Of a DNA stretch of 5,568 bases, positions 1-4,219 are shown one piece after another (position 1 is the stretch's first letter; every line of letters starts with the position of its first letter). The DNA is from Thermoflexus sp. GTDB lineage: Bacteria; Chloroflexota; Anaerolineae; B4-G1; DUEL01. The stretch covers positions 1 through 5,568 of the forward strand of contig JAPYWT010000186.1 in NCBI GenBank assembly GCA_028276215.1. The letters are read 5' to 3'. The position numbers and the translations under genes were made by a program. The notes under the pieces were generated by a model. The model searched no databases. It saw only the letters and a list, made by a program, of their open reading frames with translations, and was not told the DNA's origin.

Positions 1-1
1 C

Positions 2-1129
2 ATCAACATCACCGCCAGCCACAATCCCCCCTCCGATAACGGCTTCAAGGTACGGGATGAGCACGGGGCCGCCATCGCCCCCGACGGCCTGCGGGAGATA
101 GAGGCCGCCATCCCGCCCATCGGGGAAGTCCGCCGCACCGACTTCGCGACGGCTCAGGCAGAGGGCCGCATTATCGTCTGGGACCCCGCACCGGCCTACA
201 TCGCCCACATCTCCCGTCTGGTGGACATCGGCCGCATCCGGGATGCCGGGCTCCACATCCTGGTGGAGCCGATGTGGGGCAACGGCATCGGCTGGTTCCC
301 CCGCCTGCTGGCCGGAGGCCGGACGCGCGTCACCGAAATCCACAACGTCCCCAACCCCCTCTTCCCGGAGATGACCCGCCCGGAGCCCATCCCACCCAAC
401 GTGGACGTCGCGCTGGCGAAGACGACGGAACTGGGCGCCGACGTCTGCGTTATCCTGGACGGCGACGCCGACCGGATGGGCATCGGCGATGAGCACGGGC
501 GCTTCATCAACCAGTTGCAGGTCTACGCGCTGCTGGCGTACTATTTGCTGGAAGTCCGGGGGGAGCGGGGTGCCATCGTCAAGACCCTCTCCACCACCTC
601 TATGCTGGAGAAACTGGGGGAAATCTACGGCGTGCCGGTCCACCAGGTCGGCGTGGGCTTCAAGTATGTGGCGCCCAAGATGCTGGAGACGGACGCGATG
701 ATCGGCGGGGAGGAGAGCGGTGGCTACGCCTTCCGGGGCCACGTCCCCGAACGGGACGGCATCCTGGGCAATCTGTATTTCCTGGATATGATGGTCCGGA
801 CGGGGAAGACGCCGTCCCAGTTGCTGGACGCACTCTACGGCAAACTGGGGGCCGTCTACTCCTACAGCCGTCTGGACATCACCTTCCCGGCGGAGCGGCG
901 GGCGGAGATCAAGGCCCGGCTGGACGCGGCCCGACCGGAGTCCATCCTGGGCCTGCGGGTCACCGACATCCTCACCTATGATGGTTACAAGTACTATCTG
1001 GAGGACGGCGGCTGGCTCCTGCTGCGCTTCTCCGGCACGGAGCCCCTCATCCGCATCTACTGCGAGACCACCGACGCCGCGCGCGTCCGCCCGCTCCTGG
1101 AGGAAGGCCGCAAACTGGCCGGAGTGTAG
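2..1129 (+). CDS. Phosphohexomutase (phosphoglucomutase/phosphomannomutase family), 5'-truncated by window edge
   Basis: The open frame runs in from the left edge, so the start is outside the window; 375 codons are visible, against about 450-475 for the family, so roughly 90-100 N-terminal residues are missing. Family hallmarks are in order: the active-site loop TASHNP (visible residues 4-9, phosphoserine at residue 6), the metal-binding loop DGDADR (153-158), the sugar-specificity loop GEESGGY (236-242) and the phosphate-binding loop RFSGTEPLIRIY (342-353). These enzymes move phosphate between C1 and C6 of a hexose through a bisphosphorylated intermediate, in the cytoplasm, feeding sugar nucleotide or glycogen synthesis. 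GEESGG is not the GEQSGH expected of GlmM, so a glucose/mannose-type substrate is more likely, but substrate cannot be fixed from sequence. A GTG at 221 lies in frame but is internal, because the catalytic serine loop lies upstream of it. Confidence 0.95.
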   Translation: MNITASHNPPSDNGFKVRDEHGAAIAPDGLREIEAAIPPIGEVRRTDFATAQAEGRIIVWDPAPAYIAHISRLVDIGRIRDAGLHILVEPMWGNGIGWFPRLLAGGRTRVTEIHNVPNPLFPEMTRPEPIPPNVDVALAKTTELGADVCVILDGDADRMGIGDEHGRFINQLQVYALLAYYLLEVRGERGAIVKTLSTTSMLEKLGEIYGVPVHQVGVGFKYVAPKMLETDAMIGGEESGGYAFRGHVPERDGILGNLYFLDMMVRTGKTPSQLLDALYGKLGAVYSYSRLDITFPAERRAEIKARLDAARPESILGLRVTDILTYDGYKYYLEDGGWLLLRFSGTEPLIRIYCETTDAARVRPLLEEGRKLAGV

Positions 1130-1137
1130 GATTTTTT

Positions 1138-1350
1138 TACCGCGAAGGCACAGAGACACCAGGTAAAAAATATAAACTTCGTGTCTTCGTGTCTTTGTGG
1201 TTTCTATTTTAACCACGAAGGCACAAAGGCACGAAGAAAAAAGTTATAAACTTCGTGTCTTCGTGTCTTTGTGGTTTCTATTTTAACCACGAAGGCACAA
1301 AGACACGAGGAAAAAAGTTATAAACTTCGTGTCTTCGTGTCTTTGTGGTT
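1138..1350 (+). repeat. Three head-to-tail imperfect hairpins, 74-bp period, filling the spacer before tatD
   Basis: The spacer holds three copies of a 26-nt left arm, a 13-14-nt A-rich loop and a 26-nt right arm: A 1138-1163/1177-1202, B 1211-1236/1251-1276, C 1285-1310/1325-1350. The right arm (CTTCGTGTCTTCGTGTCTTT then GTGGTT) is identical in all three copies, while the left arms vary. In B and C the arms match at 22 of 26 positions; three of the four differences would be G-U pairs in a + strand transcript and one is an A-C mismatch. Copies A and B are each followed by TTTCTATTTT, so they could act as weak terminators for the upstream gene. The copies are tandem with no unique spacers, so this is not a CRISPR array. 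The spacer has no gene or other legible promoter. Confidence 0.9.
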
Positions 1351-1361
1351 TAGTGTAGAAA

Positions 1362-2144
1362 ATGCTGGTGGATTCGCACGCTCATCTGGACTTTCCGGAG
1401 TTTGACCCCGACCGCGAGGCGGTGATTGCGCGGGCGCGGGCGGTGGGGATGGTCGCCATTCTAAACGTGGGGGCCGACCTGGAATCCAGCCGCGCCTCGG
1501 TCGCGCTGGCCGAACAGTACGACTTCATCTACGCCGCCGTGGGCGTTCACCCCCACGATGCCCGCACCCTGACCCCGTCCGGGCTGGAGGAGTTGCGCGC
1601 CCTGGCCCGTCACCCCAAAGTGGTGGCGGTCGGCGAAATCGGGCTGGATTACTACCGCGACCTCTCCCCCCGCCCGGTCCAGCGGCAGGCCTTCGCCGAC
1701 CAGTTGGCGCTGGCGGCGGAGTTAGGGCTGCCGGTGGTCATCCACAGCCGGGACGCGCTGGACGACACCCTCGCCATCCTGCGGGGGTGGACTGGCAACG
1801 GTGTCCTGCACTCCTACTCCGGCGGCCCGGAGCGGCTGGAGGAGGTGCTGGCGATGGGCTTCTCCGTGGGCATCTCCGGTCCGGTCACGTTCCCCAACGC
1901 CCATCGGCTGCGAACGGTGGCCGCAACGGTCCCCCTGGACCGTCTGCTCATAGAGACGGATTGCCCGTACCTCACGCCGGAGCCGTACCGGGGCCGCCGC
2001 AACGAACCGGCCTACGTCTGGTACGTTGCCGGGGCGGTTGCCCGGGCGCGGGGGATGCCCGCGGAGGAGGTAGCGCGCGTCGCAGCGGAGAACGCGGCCC
2101 GCCTCTTCCGGTTGCCCATCCGGACCACAGACGAGAGACGATAG
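1362..2144 (+). CDS. tatD: TatD-family metal-dependent hydrolase (3'-5' DNase type)
   Basis: The product is 260 residues, the usual TatD length, predicted cytoplasmic, with a TIM-barrel amidohydrolase fold. All expected metal ligands are visible: H6 and H8 in DSHAHLD at the extreme N-terminus, E92 in GEIGLDYY, H128 in VVIHSRDA, H150 in LHSYSG (usually HCFSG) and D200 in ETDCPYL. Family members studied in E. coli and yeast are 3'-5' exonucleases linked to DNA damage and fragmentation; the substrate here is inferred from family only. The ATG at 1362 puts the HxH motif exactly where the family has it, so the start is secure even though no Shine-Dalgarno is seen in GTGTAGAAAATG; it may be weakly initiated or near-leaderless. 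The last residues (RTTDERR) are encoded by the first unit of the 21-bp tandem repeat, so the C-terminal tail has probably been rewritten by the array. Confidence 0.93.
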   Translation: MLVDSHAHLDFPEFDPDREAVIARARAVGMVAILNVGADLESSRASVALAEQYDFIYAAVGVHPHDARTLTPSGLEELRALARHPKVVAVGEIGLDYYRDLSPRPVQRQAFADQLALAAELGLPVVIHSRDALDDTLAILRGWTGNGVLHSYSGGPERLEEVLAMGFSVGISGPVTFPNAHRLRTVAATVPLDRLLIETDCPYLTPEPYRGRRNEPAYVWYVAGAVARARGMPAEEVARVAAENAARLFRLPIRTTDERR

Positions 2145-2230
2145 ACCACAGACGACGGATGACAGACCACAGACGACGGACGACAGACCACAGACGACGG
2201 ACGACAGACCACAGACGATGGGCATTTTTT
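2113..2230 (+). terminator. Candidate tatD terminator with the tandem array as its loop
   Basis: TGCCCATC (2113-2120, inside the tatD C-terminal codons) is exactly complementary to GATGGGCA (2217-2224), which is followed at once by TTTTTT (2225-2230). Arm plus T-tract is the form of an intrinsic terminator, but the loop is about 96 nt and is occupied almost wholly by the 21-bp array. Such a large loop would slow hairpin formation, so present function is uncertain. Confidence 0.4.
2123..2220 (+). repeat. 21-bp tandem repeat array (four full units plus a partial)
   Basis: Units start at 2123, 2144, 2165, 2186 and 2207; each begins GACCACAGACGA and the fifth breaks off into GATGGGCA. Units 3 and 4 are identical, unit 2 differs by one base, and unit 1 is more diverged (GAGAGACGATA in its second half). 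Unit 1 contains the end of tatD, whose stop codon TAG spans its junction with unit 2. Because 21 is a multiple of 3, reverse-strand frames stay open here and give repeated SSVVCGL heptads that look like a protein but are a by-product of the repeat. Confidence 0.93.
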
Positions 2231-2339
2231 AACCCGCGACTGGTGGGGGCAGGTTCGTAGTCAGCCACGGAGCGAAGCGGAGTGGCGTCCTGAAAAGCGA
2301 ATGGGAATCACGCAGGCAAGGGCGCCCGAGAAGTTCGTG
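2231..2339. other. Spacer between tatD terminator region and promoter, with a small palindrome
   Basis: I see no gene here. The only structure found is a short inverted repeat, GCCAC (2264-2268) and GTGGC (2282-2286), around GGAGCGAAGCGGA. It may be another dispersed repeat fragment like those in the other spacers of the window. Confidence 0.5.
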
Positions 2340-2368
2340 TTGACAATATCCCATTTTTATCGTATACT
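2340..2368 (+). promoter_or_regulatory. Sigma70-type promoter
   Basis: A perfect -35 box TTGACA (2340-2345) is separated by exactly 17 bp from a -10 box TATACT (2363-2368, five of six matches to TATAAT). The spacer is AT-rich in an otherwise GC-rich window. Transcription would start near 2374-2376, which is where the closing stem of the leader fold begins. This is the only strong promoter I find, and it faces the three-gene proS cluster. Confidence 0.85.
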
Positions 2369-2428
2369 AATTGGCAGTCCTCTGACTGGGGCAACGTTTA
2401 CTCTGTTATCATTTCCGGAGAAAGCCCG

Positions 2429-2479
2429 ATGAATACCGTTCGCCTGCCCAGCCCGCCTGCCCCTGAGAGCCAGACCTGA
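2429..2479 (+). CDS. Candidate proline-rich leader peptide (16 aa) of the proS operon
   Basis: An ATG at 2429 opens a 16-codon frame, MNTVRLPSPPAPESQT, ending at TGA 2477-2479. GGAG (2417-2420) lies 8 nt before the ATG, a workable Shine-Dalgarno spacing. Proline codons fall at residues 7, 9, 10 and 12 (CCC, CCG, CCT, CCT). By my reading CCT is used for none of the 21 proline codons visible in proS nor for proline in the two genes before it, so half the leader's proline codons are locally rare ones, as is common in stalling leaders. The stop codon sits in the loop of the CCAGACC/GGTCTGG hairpin. The likely role is as a sensor whose translation rate reports prolyl-tRNA charging, not as a functional peptide. 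Caution: the stretch is C-rich, so other frames also give some proline, and a frame this short can arise by chance. Confidence 0.5.
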   Translation: MNTVRLPSPPAPESQT

Positions 2480-2553
2480 CGGTCTGGTCAGGCGCGCTGG
2501 GCCGGCCCCAACCCAGAGGATGCACCAGCCAGCCTCCAGACCGGAGGCTGGCT
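2446..2553 (+). promoter_or_regulatory. Attenuator: mutually exclusive protector, antiterminator and terminator pairings
   Basis: Region 1 (2446-2476) pairs with region 2 (2481-2502) to form the long leader hairpin. Region 2 can instead pair with region 3: 2480-2487 with 2536-2543 (CGGTCTGG/CCAGACCG), 2490-2493 with 2532-2535 (AGGC/GCCT) and 2496-2500 with 2525-2529 (GCTGG/CCAGC), 17 bp in all with a 2-nt bulge and a 2x2 internal loop. Region 3 overlaps the left arm of the terminator (2527-2537), so the antiterminator excludes it. CCAGACC occurs twice (2470 and 2536), which is why region 2 has two partners. A ribosome held on the proline codons would cover region 1 and free region 2; one reaching the stop codon would cover region 2 and allow termination. 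Confidence 0.55.
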
Positions 2554-2557
2554 TTTT
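2527..2557 (+). terminator. Strong intrinsic terminator at the end of the leader
   Basis: A perfect 11-bp stem, AGCCAGCCTCC (2527-2537) with GGAGGCTGGCT (2543-2553), closes a 5-nt loop AGACC and runs into TTTTT (2553-2557). It lies about 180 nt after the promoter and 103 nt before the first long gene of the cluster, so unless it is bypassed it would cut off expression of the downstream genes from this promoter. Confidence 0.88.
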
Positions 2558-2567
2558 ATAGAGGGTA

Positions 2568-2652
2568 CGCGGACGAGCGCGGATGAACGCGGATGTTCTT
2601 GGCCCGGTCCAAGAAATCCTGGAATCCTTTGTGTCTTTGTGCCTTTGTGTGA
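2568..2652 (+). repeat. Repeat-derived spacer: 10-bp triplet, small hairpin and a right-arm relic
   Basis: Three 10-bp units, CGCGGACGAG, CGCGGATGAA and CGCGGATGTT, run from 2568 to 2597. A 7-bp hairpin follows, TTCTTGG (2596-2602) with CCAAGAA (2609-2615). Then CCTTTGTGTCTTTGTGCC and GTGTGAG (about 2627-2652) resemble the right arms of the hairpin array before tatD. The stretch stays open in the frame of the next gene, which makes a false N-terminal extension possible there. Confidence 0.75.
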
Positions 2653-2660
2653 GGGAAATA

Positions 2661-3281
2661 ATGAGAATTCTGGCCCTCAGCGACCAGGTCGTGGACTCCA
2701 TCTACAGCGCCGACGTTCGGGAGCGGTTCGGGGATGTGGACCTGCTCCTCTCCTGCGGCGACCTGCCCTATTCCTACCTGGAATACGTGGTCACCATGCT
2801 GAACGTTCCGGCCTTCTACGTCCACGGCAACCACGACCTGCCGGAAGACCTGGGCCAGGGGGTGTGGCTGAAGGAGCCGCGCGGCTGGGTCAATCTGGAC
2901 GGGCGCACCGCGCGGGTGGGGCCGCTCCTGCTGGCGGGGCTGGAGGGCGCGCTCCGCTACCGGCCCAACGCCCCGTTTCAGTACAGCGAGGGGGAAATGC
3001 GCTGGAAAGTCGTCCGCCTGCTCCCGGCGCTCTTGCTCAATCGGATGCGGTACGGGCGGTATCTGGACATTCTGGTGACCCACGCCCCGCCCCTGGGTAT
3101 CCACAACGACCTGGACCTGCCGCATCGGGGGTTCGCCGTCTTCCGGTGGCTGATGGAGCGTTTCCGCCCCCGCTACCTGCTCCACGGCCACAAACACGTC
3201 TATAAACCCCAGACCACCCGCACCCGCTACGGAGAGACGATGGTGGTCAATGTCTACCCGTTTGCTGTTCTGGAATTGTAG
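2661..3281 (+). CDS. Calcineurin-like metallophosphoesterase
   Basis: The product is 206 residues, predicted cytoplasmic, with the metallophosphoesterase motifs in order: ALSD (D8), CGDLPY (D34), GNHD (56-59), THAPP (H141) and HGHKH (175-179, containing GHxH). The family hydrolyses phosphomono- or diesters with two metal ions; the substrate here is unknown. One odd point is that the first motif, normally DxH, reads D8-Q-V, so one usual metal-ligand histidine is absent. I start it at ATG 2661 because GAGGG (2651-2655) lies 5 nt upstream and MRILALSD gives the usual first beta strand. An in-frame ATG at 2583 would add 26 residues encoded only by repeat DNA and is unlikely. It is the first long gene after the attenuator, 33 nt before the next gene, so probably co-transcribed with proS. 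Confidence 0.88.
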   Translation: MRILALSDQVVDSIYSADVRERFGDVDLLLSCGDLPYSYLEYVVTMLNVPAFYVHGNHDLPEDLGQGVWLKEPRGWVNLDGRTARVGPLLLAGLEGALRYRPNAPFQYSEGEMRWKVVRLLPALLLNRMRYGRYLDILVTHAPPLGIHNDLDLPHRGFAVFRWLMERFRPRYLLHGHKHVYKPQTTRTRYGETMVVNVYPFAVLEL

Positions 3282-3282
3282 C

Positions 3283-3313
3283 GCAGGATTCATCCTGCAC
3301 CGCAAGGCACAGA
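3283..3313 (+). repeat. Short palindrome plus left-arm relic between the phosphoesterase and the DGNHR gene
   Basis: GCAGGAT (3283-3289) and ATCCTGC (3292-3298) form a 6-7-bp hairpin. It lacks a T-tract and is unlikely to stop transcription. Directly after it, ACCGCAAGGCACAGA (3299-3313) resembles the left arm of copy A before tatD (ACCGCGAAGGCACAGA, 1139-1154) with one base missing. This relic also supplies AAGG, the only candidate ribosome binding site for the next gene. Confidence 0.65.
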
Positions 3314-3314
3314 T

Positions 3315-4205
3315 ATGAGCGACATGGAGACCCTGCTGGACTTCCAGGAGGCCCGCTTCCGGGCCTTTCTGCGGGACGTCTGGGCGGCACTGAGCGGGCG
3401 CCCGAACCGCCTGCTCTCCTGGCAGGACGTCCGAGACCACCTGCATCTGAGCGGACAGGTTTATCGGGGCATCCAGACGGTGCCGCTGGCCCAGATTGTG
3501 GGCAGCGTGGACCGGTATCGGGATTTTGACCGCGCCTTCCTGCCGACCCAGTCCCATACCGTTCACCGCTGGCGCTCCATCAGCCGGGCCTTCTACGATG
3601 ACGTCAGTCTGCCGCCGGTGAAACTCTACAAAGTCGGCGACGCCTATTTCGTGCTGGACGGCAACCATCGCGTCTCCGTCGCCCGTGACCGGGGGCAGGA
3701 GTTCATTGAGGCGGAGGTCATAGAAGCCCGCACGCGCGTGCCGGTGGAAGCATCGGTGGACGCCGACGACCTGGAGGTCCTGAGCGAGTATGCCGACTTC
3801 CTGGAGCGCACCCGTCTGGATGAACTGCGGCCCGAGCAGGACATCCGGTTCACCATCGGCGGCGGCTACGAGCGTCTGCTGGAACACATTGCCGTCCACC
3901 GCTACTTCATGGGCCTGGAGCAGGGGCGCTTCATCCCGGAAGAGGAAGCGGTCTGCGACTGGTACGATAACATCTACATGCCGCTGGTGCGCATCATCCG
4001 GGAGCAGGACATCCTGAAGCACTTCCCGGGCCGCACCGAGGCCGACCTGTATCTCTGGATTATGGACCATCAGCACTTCCTGCGCGAGCAGTTCGGCCCC
4101 CAGGTCCAGCCGGAGGAAGCGGCGCGCCATTTCACCGACCGGTATTCGGCCCGCCTGCTCCACCGCCTGGCCCGATTGGGCCGTCGTCTGCTGAGAAATC
4201 GGTAG
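3315..4205 (+). CDS. Unrecognised protein with a ParB/sulfiredoxin-like DGNHR motif
   Basis: The product is 296 residues with no signal peptide or membrane segment. Residues about 100-135 (PPVKLYKVGDAYFVLDGNHR onward, DGNHRVSVAR at 115-124) look like the beta-strand plus DGxHR element of the ParB/sulfiredoxin fold, which in known proteins binds a nucleotide or forms part of a nuclease or CTPase site. A second block (215-275) has a DWYDNIYMPLVRII stretch, then HFPGRTEADLYLWI (236-249) and DHQHFLRE (251-258); it reminds me of DUF4032-type proteins, but I cannot confirm that. The C-terminus (280-296) is strongly basic (RLLHRLARLGRRLLRNR), which could contact nucleic acid. The ATG at 3315 has a weak AAGG 7 nt upstream; ATG 3324 is a possible alternative. 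It ends 14 nt before proS, so co-expression is likely. I do not assign a function. Confidence 0.85.
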   Translation: MSDMETLLDFQEARFRAFLRDVWAALSGRPNRLLSWQDVRDHLHLSGQVYRGIQTVPLAQIVGSVDRYRDFDRAFLPTQSHTVHRWRSISRAFYDDVSLPPVKLYKVGDAYFVLDGNHRVSVARDRGQEFIEAEVIEARTRVPVEASVDADDLEVLSEYADFLERTRLDELRPEQDIRFTIGGGYERLLEHIAVHRYFMGLEQGRFIPEEEAVCDWYDNIYMPLVRIIREQDILKHFPGRTEADLYLWIMDHQHFLREQFGPQVQPEEAARHFTDRYSARLLHRLARLGRRLLRNR

Positions 4206-4213
4206 AAAGGAGG
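4206..4213 (+). promoter_or_regulatory. Strong Shine-Dalgarno for proS
   Basis: AAAGGAGG, a near-perfect anti-16S match, begins directly after the stop of the preceding gene and leaves 6 nt to the ATG at 4220. It is the strongest ribosome binding site in the window, and it fixes the proS start. Confidence 0.9.
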
Positions 4214-4219
4214 AGACCA

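Larger units (their letters stand above)
2374..2557 (+). ncRNA. Structured leader RNA (or free-standing small RNA), promoter-to-terminator unit of about 184 nt
   Basis: The transcript from the promoter to the terminator folds on itself. A closing stem pairs 2374-2376 and 2378-2384 (TCCTCTG) with 2514-2523 (CAGAGGATGC), with G2377 bulged. A second helix pairs GGGGC 2388-2392 with GCCCC 2505-2509. Inside are a small hairpin (AACG 2393-2396 with CGTT 2437-2440, and TATCAT 2407-2412 with ATGAATA 2429-2435, one bulged A) and a long one: GCCCAGC 2446-2452/GCTGGGC 2496-2502, CGCCTG 2454-2459/CAGGCG 2489-2494, CCAGACC 2470-2476/GGTCTGG 2481-2487. I recognise no known RNA family. Pairings were found by eye without energy calculation. 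I favour a cis-acting attenuator; an independent small RNA is the alternative. Confidence 0.6.

Noticed and set aside
1132..1138. Run of seven T after the phosphohexomutase stop as an intrinsic terminator
   Set aside because: No GC-rich stem precedes it closely enough.
1138..1350. CRISPR array
   Set aside because: The 74-bp units are contiguous, internally palindromic and have no unique spacers; the same applies to the 21-bp array at 2123-2220.
1722..2268. - strand frames with SSVVCGL heptads across the tandem array
   Set aside because: The heptads are a reading of the 21-bp repeat and the remainder is antisense to tatD.
2391..2424. SRP (4.5S) RNA
   Set aside because: GCAACGTTTACTCTGTT resembles a stretch of E. 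coli 4.5S RNA, but the universal GGAAG and AGCAG loop of helix 8 is absent.
2374..2557. T-box riboswitch for proS
   Set aside because: A T-box would be the expected proS control in many bacteria, but no AGGGTGGNACC-like element with UGGN precedes the terminator (the nearest stretch is GAGGATGCACC) and no stem I AGUA signature is visible.
2374..2557. 6S RNA
   Set aside because: Length and closing stem fit, but the interior is a large one-sided domain plus a hairpin and not a two-sided central bubble.
2583..2660. Upstream ATG 2583 as the phosphoesterase start
   Set aside because: The added 26 residues come from repeat DNA, whereas ATG 2661 has a good ribosome binding site and the family-typical MRILALSD N-terminus.
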